Source of the DNA: Firmicutes bacterium CAG:646
GTDB lineage: Bacteria; Bacillota; Clostridia; Lachnospirales; Lachnospiraceae
Length of the DNA: 64,000 bases
Assembly: GCA_000432335.1 (NCBI GenBank)
Contig: HF995366.1
Coordinates: forward strand, 1 to 64,000
Direction: 5' to 3'
In this document: positions 36,031-44,828 of the stretch, piece after piece
Position numbering within the stretch: position 1 is the stretch's first letter
Layout: every line of letters starts with the position of its first letter
The notes under the pieces: generated by a model
Told to the model about the DNA's origin: nothing
The model's database searches: none
The model's input: the letters and a program-made list of their open reading frames with translations, nothing else
Made by a program: the position numbers and the translations under genes

Positions 36031-36140
36031 ACAATCACCCCTTCTATTATTCACTATACAAAATATATTCCGCTTATCCTTCTGTATTATATTTTATCAA
36101 AAACACTTCATTTTTTAAGCCCTTAAAGACCTTTTTAAAT

Positions 36141-36422
36141 TTATTTTTCCTTCGCCACCAACTCAACCTGCCATGTCCTCCCTAATGCTGCTGCGATCCG
36201 CACCATCATTTCCAGAGATGGATTGTAATTGCCGCTTTCAAATCTTGTAATATTGCTTCTTGGAACTCCTGCCCTCTTCGCAAGTTCTTCCTGGGTAATT
36301 CCCTGTGTTTTCCGACAGCACACATACTGTTCAACAACAGATTGTCTCGCACTTTTCTGTTCTACCTCTATTAAAATCTTTTGTTCACCTGATGTATAAA
36401 TATAATCCATACTATTTCTCAT
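36141..36422 (-). CDS. XRE-family helix-turn-helix regulator, antitoxin-like
   Basis: A 93-residue protein. The HTH_3 domain is at about 38-85, with TQEELAKRAGVPRSNITRFESG as the helix-turn-helix and NPSLEMMVRIAAALGR as the closing helices. The start codon overlaps the stop of the upstream frame (ATGAGAAATAG), so translation is coupled. It probably represses its own promoter and pairs with the HipA-like protein downstream, in the order typical of hipBA. Confidence 0.85.
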   Translation of the reverse strand: MRNSMDYIYTSGEQKILIEVEQKSARQSVVEQYVCCRKTQGITQEELAKRAGVPRSNITRFESGNYNPSLEMMVRIAAALGRTWQVELVAKEK

Positions 36423-36820
36423 AATTTGAATCCTCTTCTTCCATATGTATATGCAAATGCTTCCTGACTTTCTTATATGCTGAACAAAATTTTCCTGCAG
36501 CGTAATCTATTTTATCTACACATATAAACGCTTTCCCCTTTTCTGTATTCACCATTAAAATATCTCCTGGAACAACTGGTAATTTTAACGTATATATCCA
36601 AATATATCGTTTCCTGCCCTTTTTCTCCATCTGCCATCAGAAAACTTAACGTGCATTCCTCTGACAACCTTTCGAAGCGGCTGCCCAGATACCATTTCAC
36701 AAATATCTGCATGTATATTATATTTTTTCGCCAGAAGATATGAGATATGACCATCTCTGAGCTGTCTGTCTTCATCTACTACAATCGCATGAGGCAATTT
36801 TCCATTACGGTCAATCTATT
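36412..36820 (-). pseudogene. Frameshifted, 5'-truncated ParB-like gene remnant
   Basis: Two overlapping minus-strand frames read as one protein. The upstream frame (to 36585) has LPHAIVVDEDRQLRDGHISY, a pattern of ParB-like nuclease-domain proteins, then GQPLRKVVRGMHVKFSDGRW. The downstream frame (from 36630) continues as KGRKRYIWIYTLKLPVVPGD and ends at 36412. A one-base indel near 36620, in an A/G-rich run, splits them. Upstream, an in-frame stop lies just before IDRNGK, so the 5' end is also lost or lies elsewhere. The last codons overlap the XRE start. The downstream part may still be translated. Confidence 0.5.
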
Positions 36821-36840
36821 TGTTTTACTTTAAAATAAAA

Positions 36841-36868
36841 GTTCAGTCATTCGACTGTGGATTGAAAT
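36841..36868 (+). repeat. Solitary CRISPR-like repeat
   Basis: A 28-base unit with a CAGTC-attc-GACTG stem and the ending TGTGGATTGAAAT, which is the 3' end of type I-C/I-B-like repeats. There is no second copy, spacer series or cas gene in the window. It could be an orphan repeat or coincidence. Confidence 0.3.
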
Positions 36869-36890
36869 ATGAATAAATATTATTTTGTTC

Positions 36891-36964
36891 AACTAAGGAA
36901 CCCTTCCATCTGTCATCTTCTCAATTTCAATGAAACAAATGATAGATGGAAGGGCTCCTTAGTT
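36891..36964. repeat. Long inverted repeat downstream of the FtsX-type permease gene
   Basis: Arms of 26 bases (36891-36916 and 36939-36964) differ at two positions around a 22-base loop that itself contains a TTTCAnTGAAA mini-palindrome. It begins about 40 bases after the permease stop. A T4 follows only in the plus direction. It probably ends or protects the minus-strand ABC message. Confidence 0.65.
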
Positions 36965-37005
36965 TTCTATCCCTATCACTTATCTTTTACGCCAGCACTA
37001 CCTTT

Positions 37006-39096
37006 TCACATAACAATTTTCTCTGCCTTATACATAGCATATTTGTAAACAGCATACAAAATCATTCCCATCCCCAACAACATACCTGCCAGAATTGTAA
37101 GAGCTTTTGCCTCAACCCCATTGATCATTCCATCATTCATAAAATTCATAACGAAGGCAAAGACAAATCCCAGAACGCAGCCGATGACTCCCGGATACTG
37201 TACAATACGTGCAATCTGCTTTTTCAGAATATTTTTCTTATAGCGTGTATCTGCCCCGAGTTTCGTAAGACTTTCAAAAAGTCCTTTATTATCTGTTGCC
37301 ACGGAGATGCTTCTGACATACGCCATTACACTGACTGCTGCCAGAGATATAATGAAGATATAAAGACTTAACATTACGTAAACACTGATCAGCTGCATTC
37401 TGTCCTGAGCGGTAACAATGTTGAACTGTGGCGCATATTTCCAATCTCCAAGGAGCATATTATTGTCTATGGTCATGTTGATTTTGTCCCCATAATCATA
37501 CTCTTCTCCTGCCTCGTCCGCCATTTTCTGCGCCCATATGTTCCAGTAACCCATATGATTTGAAAGATCGGTAGCCCGTTCTACATACTGAGCCAGAAGG
37601 TCTTTGGCAAAATCATAAGACTCTTCCACATTAACTGCATTAAAAGAAATAATATTTTCTTTATATGCATCATCCAATCCTTCTGTCATCTTTCGATACT
37701 CTTCATCCCCCACCACATAGGCAAATGGTTCACTGAATGGCGCCAGAATATCGCTCTCCACACTTCCACCATAAGTAAGAGGATAAATCTCTCCGGTATT
37801 TGGATTCATAACTTCCTGTAATCCATCTTCATACTCAAAGAATCCATTATAATCGGTTGTCGTAACCGTCTGATAAGCGCCCGGTTCTACTGCAAGATCC
37901 TGTCCTGACAGCTTTTCAAAATCACTTTCTGAAACAAAAAGAGCTGCCATTTCTTTATCCTTGTAAACCTCAATATATCGACTGGTTTCCTCGTCAAAAT
38001 CCTTTGCCCGATAGGAAACAACAAGATTCGAAGCTACATTTTCTGTAAAATCAGTCACTTCTATTTTATAAGAAGCGGCGGTGTCATAGATCTCTTCTTT
38101 TCCAATCTGATCTTCTGCAACAGGATAATGAAGGGAAAAATCCTTGCTGTTTTCCGTATCTATCCCACCTCCTGCCAGTACATACTGCATTCCATAAAAG
38201 GCAGAAAAACCACACACAAAGATAAGAAGGGTCATCACACACATATTCTTTGTAGTTGCTTTTGCCGTAAATCGCATAAGACTAATGGAGACAAGATTTC
38301 CATAATATTTTTTTCTATTTTTCTTTGCGCGGCTCTGGGCAACTGCCGACAAAAGAATAAAATAAATTCCCACAAGAGACAGTAAATAAAAGAGATTTAC
38401 AATGCCCGGAAGCCCAATTCCAAAGACTCTTGCTGCTATCTGGGGAAGTCCTGCCCCAAGCAAAATTCCAAGAATCGTCAAAACTACTCCTACCGGAAAA
38501 GTCCAACTTTTAATTTCTTTTACCATCTCCGTTTTCTGTTGTGTGCGAAGAATCTCCATAATATCAGAGCGGTTAATAAATCTTCTTCCTGCAAGCCCCA
38601 GAACACCGGCAAGAATACAGGCAAAAAGAATTCCAGGGAAAAATCCAACTACTCCAAAACGATACGTCATCTGTCCATTAGAAATAATAAACAGCTCAAA
38701 CAATTTCCAAATCAGGAAAGATACCGGAACGGATACAAGCAGCCCCAGAAAGGAAGACAGCGCCGTAACCACTGAAAGTTCCTTAAAAAGAAGCCCTTTC
38801 AACTGTCTTTTTTCAGTTCCTAACGCCATTAATATTCCATACTCTCTCGCCTTAAAACGAAAAAACAGCCCGGAAGCATATACAGTAAATACAAAACATC
38901 CCACCGCAGTTACCCCCAGAAGCAGAGATGCCATTTTTCTTGTATCTCCTCCTTCCGGGAGAAACGCCTGCACCGTTGGTCCAAAATACATCAGTGAAAA
39001 AGAAGTCACAAGAAGGACAGACAAAAACACGCAGAAGCTTAACAAATAATACTGTCCCTTTGTGTTTTTCCGAAGTTTTTTATAAATCTTATTCAT
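37006..39096 (-). CDS. FtsX-type ABC transporter permease (BceB-like)
   Basis: A 696-residue permease with about ten membrane segments: one near the N-terminus, a group of three around 55-190, and a group near the C-terminus. A large extracytoplasmic domain of about 200 residues lies around 330-560. This is the BceB/SalY layout of peptide-antibiotic sensing and detoxification transporters. FKAREYGILMALGTEKRQL is the FtsX cytoplasmic motif. The ATG at 39096 overlaps the end of the ATPase gene (ATGAATAA), so the two are coupled. The divergent two-component system probably controls it. Confidence 0.9.
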   Translation of the reverse strand: MNKIYKKLRKNTKGQYYLLSFCVFLSVLLVTSFSLMYFGPTVQAFLPEGGDTRKMASLLLGVTAVGCFVFTVYASGLFFRFKAREYGILMALGTEKRQLKGLLFKELSVVTALSSFLGLLVSVPVSFLIWKLFELFIISNGQMTYRFGVVGFFPGILFACILAGVLGLAGRRFINRSDIMEILRTQQKTEMVKEIKSWTFPVGVVLTILGILLGAGLPQIAARVFGIGLPGIVNLFYLLSLVGIYFILLSAVAQSRAKKNRKKYYGNLVSISLMRFTAKATTKNMCVMTLLIFVCGFSAFYGMQYVLAGGGIDTENSKDFSLHYPVAEDQIGKEEIYDTAASYKIEVTDFTENVASNLVVSYRAKDFDEETSRYIEVYKDKEMAALFVSESDFEKLSGQDLAVEPGAYQTVTTTDYNGFFEYEDGLQEVMNPNTGEIYPLTYGGSVESDILAPFSEPFAYVVGDEEYRKMTEGLDDAYKENIISFNAVNVEESYDFAKDLLAQYVERATDLSNHMGYWNIWAQKMADEAGEEYDYGDKINMTIDNNMLLGDWKYAPQFNIVTAQDRMQLISVYVMLSLYIFIISLAAVSVMAYVRSISVATDNKGLFESLTKLGADTRYKKNILKKQIARIVQYPGVIGCVLGFVFAFVMNFMNDGMINGVEAKALTILAGMLLGMGMILYAVYKYAMYKAEKIVM

Positions 39097-39841
39097 TGTC
39101 TTCATCTCCTCCAAGCTCTCTCAAAATATCCAGAAGCTCATCCATAAATTCCCGCCGTGTTCCTGTACGTTTCACTTCCTGGTGAATCTCTCCATCTTTT
39201 AAAACAACAACTCTGTCGCAGAAAGAAGCCGCATAGCTGTCATGGGTCACCATAAAAATTGTAGCCCCGATCTGCTCTTTTGCCTGCAAAAAGGCATCGA
39301 TTACTGCCTTGCAGGATTTACTGTCCAAATTTCCTGTGGGCTCGTCCGCTAAAATGATATACGGATTATTCATAAGCGCTCTTGCAACGGCTGTTCTTTG
39401 TTTTTCACCGCCGGAAATTTCCGCCGGGTACTTATCCATAATCTTCTTAATTCCAAACAAACTGCATAATTTCTCTGATTTTGCCTCCATCTGCGCGATA
39501 GGTTTCTTTGCAATAATCTGTGGAAGACATATATTTTCCCGAACTGTAAGACCATCGAGAAGCATAAAATCCTGAAAAACAAATCCTAACTTTTCATTCC
39601 TTACATGGGCCAACTGACGCTCATCCAAACTTGAAATATCCATATCTCCTAATTGTATATTTCCGCTGTCATGAGGAATAAAACAGGAAATACAGTTTAA
39701 AAGCGTTGTCTTTCCGCTCCCGGATGGTCCCATAACCGCTACAAATTCTCCTTTTTTTACATGAAGTGAAACATCCTTCAATACAGGATATGTGTTCACA
39801 CCATTCGTATAACTTTTGTTCAGCTTTTCTACCTTTAACAT
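39089..39841 (-). CDS. ABC transporter ATP-binding protein (BceA/LolD-like)
   Basis: A 250-residue ATPase. Walker A GPSGSGKTT is near residue 40, the Q-loop FVFQDFMLLDGLTVREN follows, then signature ISGGEKQRTAVARAL, Walker B IILADEPTGNLD and H-loop VTHDSYAA. The sequence groups with MacB/LolD/BceA ATPases that pair with FtsX-type permeases. GGGAGG lies seven bases before the ATG at 39841. First gene of a two-gene operon divergent from the response-regulator gene. Confidence 0.93.
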   Translation of the reverse strand: MLKVEKLNKSYTNGVNTYPVLKDVSLHVKKGEFVAVMGPSGSGKTTLLNCISCFIPHDSGNIQLGDMDISSLDERQLAHVRNEKLGFVFQDFMLLDGLTVRENICLPQIIAKKPIAQMEAKSEKLCSLFGIKKIMDKYPAEISGGEKQRTAVARALMNNPYIILADEPTGNLDSKSCKAVIDAFLQAKEQIGATIFMVTHDSYAASFCDRVVVLKDGEIHQEVKRTGTRREFMDELLDILRELGGDEDNE

Positions 39842-39918
39842 GCTGCATCCTCCCTTGTCTGTTGTTGCTCTTATTATAAAAAAACAAGTGGGATATTTCT
39901 CTTCTGATCCTGTTATTT

Positions 39919-39948
39919 TTGACATGGATTTTGTAAAGTTTGTATGGT
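39919..39948 (+). promoter_or_regulatory. Promoter of the LytTR two-component operon
   Basis: TTGACA (39919-39924), an 18-base spacer and TATGGT (39943-39948). It lies in a 154-base divergent region shared with the ABC operon. Confidence 0.6.
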
Positions 39949-39995
39949 ATGATAATTTCCTAAAGAAATACGATCAGACATCAAGGAGTTACACC

Positions 39996-40697
39996 ATGAA
40001 AATAGCAATCTGCGATGATGACAAAAAACTTCGCAAAGATTTACGTCATTTAATTGAGATCCATCTTGATCTTATGGCGCTTACTTACGAAATAGAGGAA
40101 TATGAGTCAGGAAATTCCCTTCTTGAACACATGGATAAAGACGAACCGGATATTCTTTTTCTTGATATTGAAATGCCAGGAATGGGAGGTATGGCTACAG
40201 CCAAAGCCCTTCGAAAGCTCGAGAAAAAGATGTTGATTATCTTCATTACCGCATATCCCGACTATGTATTTCAGGGATATGAAGTACATGCCTTTCATTA
40301 TATTTTAAAACCATATGAAAAAAACAAATTAAAGGAAGTGCTGGAAAGCGCTGTAAAAGAGCTTTCTTCGCTGGAAGAGCAGTTCTATCTTGTACAGCAA
40401 AAATCTGGAACTCTCCGTCTCAGCATCCGTGAAATCTCTTATTTTAAGAGTGACAGGCGCAACGTATGCGCCGTACAAAAAAACGGTGAACAGGTTTCTT
40501 TTTATGAAAAATTAGATGAGGTGGAAGCAAAACTTCCTGATTTTTTTCAGCGCATCCACAACCGTTATCTTGTGAATATGAACTATATTTCCAAAATAGA
40601 AAGTTCTTCCTGCATCTGCAACGGAGAAGAACTTCCTGTAAGCCGCGCTTATAAACAGCCCCTTGCAGTTTCCTTTGCAAAAATAATGTTAAACTAA
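39996..40697 (+). CDS. LytTR-family response regulator
   Basis: A 233-residue regulator. The receiver domain (about 1-120) has the acidic pair DDD near residue 7, phospho-acceptor Asp in ILFLDIEMPGMGG near 57, Thr/Ser in FITAYPDY and Lys in YILKPYEK. The LytTR DNA-binding domain (about 135-230) includes ISYFKSDRRNV and FFQRIHNRYLVNMNYI. AAGGAG lies seven bases before the ATG. It is followed by its kinase after 11 bases and is divergent from the ABC pair, its probable target. Confidence 0.94.
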   Translation: MKIAICDDDKKLRKDLRHLIEIHLDLMALTYEIEEYESGNSLLEHMDKDEPDILFLDIEMPGMGGMATAKALRKLEKKMLIIFITAYPDYVFQGYEVHAFHYILKPYEKNKLKEVLESAVKELSSLEEQFYLVQQKSGTLRLSIREISYFKSDRRNVCAVQKNGEQVSFYEKLDEVEAKLPDFFQRIHNRYLVNMNYISKIESSSCICNGEELPVSRAYKQPLAVSFAKIMLN

Positions 40698-40708
40698 GGA
40701 GCCGCCTT

Positions 40709-42001
40709 ATGAATCCTTCTATTATTATTTTTATATTTAATCGACTGGCAAATGTCCTGGAATTTATTACGGGATATTTCTTTATGAAATGTATGGATTG
40801 TACGATGATAAGACGGAAAGGAAAATTGCCCTTTCTTGTGAGCCTTTTTCTGTATACCATTATTTCTACTCTTGTCGTGTTTCCAAAAGATATGACAAAT
40901 ATTTCCATGACTCTGTTATTATTTCTTCTGACAAACTTTACACTATACAGAGGAAAATGGCTTGTAAAACTTTCCATGGTTCTTGTTTTTTTACCCATTG
41001 CAGCCGCTGTCAATCTGCTTCATATAGACATCGGAGGCCATATTTTCATGCAGTTTTTTACAGAATCAGATGCAGTTGCAAATTCTATTTTTTCTTCTAT
41101 TTCTTTTGTTATTCTTCCTGTTTTCTGGATGACTTTTTACCATTTTTTCAGCCCTTCTCTGAAAAAGATCCAGAATATTTTTACAGACAAAGCATGGACG
41201 ATTGTGGACGTGATCAGCCTTGCATCTTTTTGTGCATTATTTAGCTGTATCTATCTCGCCCCGGAACACCAAACCTATTTTATCTGGCCCTGTATCCTCG
41301 CCTGTCTGGTTACGAATATCTGCAGCGTACGCCTTGCCGCTTATTTAGCGGACGGACTGCATGCTAATCTGGAACGAAAAAATCTTCAGCTTCAGAAAAA
41401 TTATTATGAAGAACTGGAACACAACCAGAATCAAATCCGTAAATTTCGCCATGATATGAATAATCACCTTTCTGTTGTGGGAAATCTCCTTGATGAAGGA
41501 AATCTTTTGGCAGCAAAAGAATATTTCAACAGCATCTCCGGGTATATGCAGACTGCAAATCGAAAATTCTGTCAAAATAGTGTGGTAAACGCAGTCATAA
41601 ACGCAAAATATCAGTTGATGACAAATTCTTCCATTGATATGTTTCTTAATATTGACATTGATAAAATGATGTTTATCGACGATGTAAGCCTTTGTACGAT
41701 TTTTGCAAATACTCTGGACAATGCTATTGAAGCCTGTCGTAAAATAGATGATACTACAAAAAGAAAACTGGAGCTAAAATGCCGCTACACCGAAAACGGA
41801 TACTTCAGCTTTGAACTTACCAACAGCAAATCCAACGAAATTTTTGAGAGAAAAGGACGCCTTCTCTCTGATAAAGAAGATCAAAGCGCCCATGGAATCG
41901 GCATTTCCTCTGTAAAGGAAATTGTGGATAAATACGACGGAACACTGGATATTTCTTACGCCAAGGACTGGTTTAAGGTAGTCATCTTAATTGGATCGTA
42001 A
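40709..42001 (+). CDS. Sensor histidine kinase, GHKL/AgrC-like
   Basis: A 430-residue kinase. Six membrane helices occupy about residues 5-215, then a short coiled coil, the H-box KFRHDMNNHLSVVGN (His near 249), an N-box NTLDNAIEACRK and a G-box-like HGIGISSVKEIVDKY. The DHp/ATPase layout is that of AgrC/SpoOB-type kinases that sense peptides in the membrane domain. It forms an operon with the LytTR regulator. No autoinducer-peptide gene is visible beside it, so the signal may be a peptide substrate of the adjacent ABC transporter. Confidence 0.92.
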   Translation: MNPSIIIFIFNRLANVLEFITGYFFMKCMDCTMIRRKGKLPFLVSLFLYTIISTLVVFPKDMTNISMTLLLFLLTNFTLYRGKWLVKLSMVLVFLPIAAAVNLLHIDIGGHIFMQFFTESDAVANSIFSSISFVILPVFWMTFYHFFSPSLKKIQNIFTDKAWTIVDVISLASFCALFSCIYLAPEHQTYFIWPCILACLVTNICSVRLAAYLADGLHANLERKNLQLQKNYYEELEHNQNQIRKFRHDMNNHLSVVGNLLDEGNLLAAKEYFNSISGYMQTANRKFCQNSVVNAVINAKYQLMTNSSIDMFLNIDIDKMMFIDDVSLCTIFANTLDNAIEACRKIDDTTKRKLELKCRYTENGYFSFELTNSKSNEIFERKGRLLSDKEDQSAHGIGISSVKEIVDKYDGTLDISYAKDWFKVVILIGS

Positions 42002-42030
42002 TATAAATTCACAAAAAATTCAAACAGATG

Positions 42031-43764
42031 TTATTTCGGTATGCTGTCCCTCACGCACAGCGCCCCATACCCCACCTGCGGATTCGGAAATTCTGCGAAT
42101 CCCGGCAGTTGCCTTGCCCCGCTGATCAGATAGCTTTTCAATTTTTCCCCGTACAAATACGGATCATTCCTCTTCACAATCCCCCACTCCATCAACAGCG
42201 CCGCCCCACCTGACACAAACGGTGTGGCAAAAGATGTCCCTGTCACCAAATCATATCCTCCGCCCGCCCTGGCAGTGCGGATATCCACTCCCGGCGCCAC
42301 CAGATCCGGTTTTATATAGTCGGTTCCTCTGGTATAACCTCTTCCTGAAAAATCTGCATAAGATTGGAGCCGTGGATTATAAGCCCCCACTGTGATCACC
42401 TGAAGAGCTGTAGATGGAATCGTGAGTGTTCGATCAAGCGTAGGCTGATAAAATCTGGTAGCTTTCTCCACCTGTCCCCCACCAGGCAGCCACATATCAA
42501 AATCTCCTTCTACAATCCGCACTGGCTCCAGATAAAATTTCCATATTCCACTGTCCACATAATCCTGTACCGGAAGAAAGTCCACATAGATTTCCTGGGC
42601 TATACTGTAGGGACTTGGTTCTCCATAATACACCAGAAGCTGCGTATCACCCATGCGAAAACGCTGCGCTTCCAGAATCTGTTCCAACGGTCCAACCCGT
42701 TCTCCTGAAGGATGTTCCAGATATATTTTCATACGATCCTGATAGTTTTTCCAGATCTGTACATTCACTGACGGCTCATACATTCCAATTCCCATTTCTA
42801 CCGGATAAGTTTCACGTGGAGAGACCGTTCCCGACGTATGACCTCCCACATTTCCTTCATTTCCGCTGCCCACGCAAATGACTGTTTTCCCCATGCCCGC
42901 CACGTCATCCAGATACGTTTCCACAAGACTTCTTCCGCTATGAGCCCCGTAACTATTCCCAAAACTAAGATTGATCACCAGCGGTTTTCCCAGCCTTACT
43001 GCTGTTCGCACCGCATAGTCCACCCCCTGCATCAGTTCCGTTGTTCTGGGAAATCCGCCCTCCCGGGGAACTCCTAATTTTACCACCAACAGTTCGCTTT
43101 CCGGCGCCACTCCCCGATATACACCCTGACTTTCTGCCCCATTTCCGGCGGCGATTGCCAAAACCGCTGTGCCATGTCCGCTGGTATCTCGACTGGGGAC
43201 AAGTTTTGCTCTTTCTGCTAACGATGTACTCTGCAAAGCTGCATTAATTTCCTCCCGGGTATATTCCGTTCCAATCCGATATCCTTCCGGAGGATTGCCG
43301 GGAATCGTCTGATCCCACAAACTAAAAATTCTCGTTGTTCCATCCTCATTGCGAAAATCCCGGTGCGCATAGTCCACACCAGAATCAATACAAGCGATAA
43401 GAACACCCTTCCCATATAATGGGATCTTATCGCTCTGCACCGGATTGACACAAGATACCGCTCTTCCTGTTACCACAGAAAAAAACAGACTTTTGGGCTT
43501 TTCCACATATTCCACCTGTGGTCTATGAGAAAATTCCTCCAGTCTGTTTTGAGGAAGATTGACAACAGCATAATTTCCCAGTAACGGAGTAATAATAATC
43601 CCTTCGCTTTCCAGTCCAGAAAGTTCTCCAGAATACTTTATGATCACATTCCAGCGCTCATCCTCTGCATCATATCCCACTTCCAGTTCCAGCGATTCCT
43701 CCCGTTCCCGTTCGGTAGCTTCCATGGCAAGATTTAAAAGATTACCTACTTTTTGATTATTCAT
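42031..43764 (-). CDS. Subtilisin-family serine protease, Csp-like
   Basis: A 577-residue S8 peptidase. A prodomain of about 95 residues ends near VEKPKSLFF. The catalytic Asp is in ACIDSGVDYAHRDF, His in DTSGHGTAVLAIAAGNG and Ser in VTGTSFATPFVSG, with oxyanion Asn in GSGNEGNVGG. A jelly-roll-like insertion of about 130 residues lies between the Asn and Ser motifs, as in Clostridium Csp germination proteases. There is no signal peptide. Csp enzymes activate the cortex hydrolase SleC in spores, but Lachnospiraceae carry several paralogues whose roles are unknown. The triad is complete, unlike CspA/CspC pseudoproteases. It stands alone, with a GGAG site before the ATG. Confidence 0.93.
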   Translation of the reverse strand: MNNQKVGNLLNLAMEATEREREESLELEVGYDAEDERWNVIIKYSGELSGLESEGIIITPLLGNYAVVNLPQNRLEEFSHRPQVEYVEKPKSLFFSVVTGRAVSCVNPVQSDKIPLYGKGVLIACIDSGVDYAHRDFRNEDGTTRIFSLWDQTIPGNPPEGYRIGTEYTREEINAALQSTSLAERAKLVPSRDTSGHGTAVLAIAAGNGAESQGVYRGVAPESELLVVKLGVPREGGFPRTTELMQGVDYAVRTAVRLGKPLVINLSFGNSYGAHSGRSLVETYLDDVAGMGKTVICVGSGNEGNVGGHTSGTVSPRETYPVEMGIGMYEPSVNVQIWKNYQDRMKIYLEHPSGERVGPLEQILEAQRFRMGDTQLLVYYGEPSPYSIAQEIYVDFLPVQDYVDSGIWKFYLEPVRIVEGDFDMWLPGGGQVEKATRFYQPTLDRTLTIPSTALQVITVGAYNPRLQSYADFSGRGYTRGTDYIKPDLVAPGVDIRTARAGGGYDLVTGTSFATPFVSGGAALLMEWGIVKRNDPYLYGEKLKSYLISGARQLPGFAEFPNPQVGYGALCVRDSIPK

Positions 43765-43829
43765 AAAGCTCCATTAATTAATATTTATTATAATATCTAT
43801 AGTTATACAAAATTATCCCAAATATATCT

Positions 43830-44828
43830 TTAAATTTTCAACATCCTAAAAAATGTAGGTTCTGTATCCAACAATGCAGAACCCACATCAAAGCCATCAC
43901 TAATTTTTTTAATTGCATTTTTTTGTCTTCCATATACCTCGCAAAAATATTTAAATAGTTTCTCCCGATCCATCTCTGCCGCCAAACATCCCATCTTGGT
44001 CACAGCATTTCCACCTGTAATATTTCCAAATCGAATACAATCATCCAATGTGTATCCATAATACAGCCCATACATAAAACCAGCCGCAAAGGCATCTCCT
44101 GCCCCAGTAGAATCCACATGATTTACAGGGAGCGGTTCTATAACGTATATCTCCCCGTTTGCTTTATACATACATCCTTCATTTCCATTTTTTACAATAG
44201 GATTTTTCAAATACTCCGCTAGCGTTTCCAATGCTTGTACCGGTGTATCTGCTCCAGTTATTTTCATAGCTTCCATAGCATTCGGTATAAAGTAATCCAC
44301 ATAAGGAAAAATATCATAATACCACTCTAAACTCAACATATCATTCCAAGCAGAATCTAAAACAATCGTGCATCCTGCTTCTTTTAAAGGCTTACATAAC
44401 TCTTTTTGTTCTAAGGAAAGAAAAGCAATTTGACAATCCTCATAAAACTCATATATTTTCTTTTTTTTCACCTCAAAAGCTGTTTCCTTAGGTTTGTAAG
44501 AAATAATTCCTCGATCCTGATTACAGGAAACCACGCAACTTAGAGTAACCGGATCTCTCTCCTCTGTTGAAAGCATATTTCTGTATTCAATTTTATTCTT
44601 CTTCAGTTCCTTTACCAGATATCTGCTGAGAGGACCTTCTCCAATATAAGTCGCCAATTTTACAGGGACTCCAAGTCTGGATAATTGAATCAACGTAGCT
44701 ACAGCTCCTCCTCCAAGCTGTTGTGAACAACTTTCACTATACACTTCTTCTCCTAATCGGGGCATCCTATGTGCATTTCCAAAAATGATATCTATATTAG
44801 CAATTCCAAATCCCCCTACACTCTTCAT
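43830..44828 (-). CDS. PfkB-family carbohydrate kinase
   Basis: A 332-residue sugar or nucleoside kinase. The N-terminal substrate motif QLGGGAVATLIQLSRLG and the C-terminal PfkB signature VDSTGAGDAFAAGFMYG (anion hole and catalytic Asp) are intact. The ATG at 44828 overlaps the stop of the GH4 gene (ATGA) and has AGGAGG nine bases upstream. It belongs to the LacI/GH4 locus and probably phosphorylated the released sugar. With the upstream genes damaged, it is the only intact enzyme of the locus. Confidence 0.9.
   Translation of the reverse strand: MKSVGGFGIANIDIIFGNAHRMPRLGEEVYSESCSQQLGGGAVATLIQLSRLGVPVKLATYIGEGPLSRYLVKELKKNKIEYRNMLSTEERDPVTLSCVVSCNQDRGIISYKPKETAFEVKKKKIYEFYEDCQIAFLSLEQKELCKPLKEAGCTIVLDSAWNDMLSLEWYYDIFPYVDYFIPNAMEAMKITGADTPVQALETLAEYLKNPIVKNGNEGCMYKANGEIYVIEPLPVNHVDSTGAGDAFAAGFMYGLYYGYTLDDCIRFGNITGGNAVTKMGCLAAEMDREKLFKYFCEVYGRQKNAIKKISDGFDVGSALLDTEPTFFRMLKI

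Noticed and set aside
36841..36868. A CRISPR array
   Set aside because: Only one repeat-like unit is present and there are no spacers or cas genes, so it is listed as a solitary repeat only.
34876..37005. An insertion sequence or prophage fragment
   Set aside because: No transposase, integrase or phage gene and no target duplication are visible. The region is AT-rich and damaged but not a defined mobile element.
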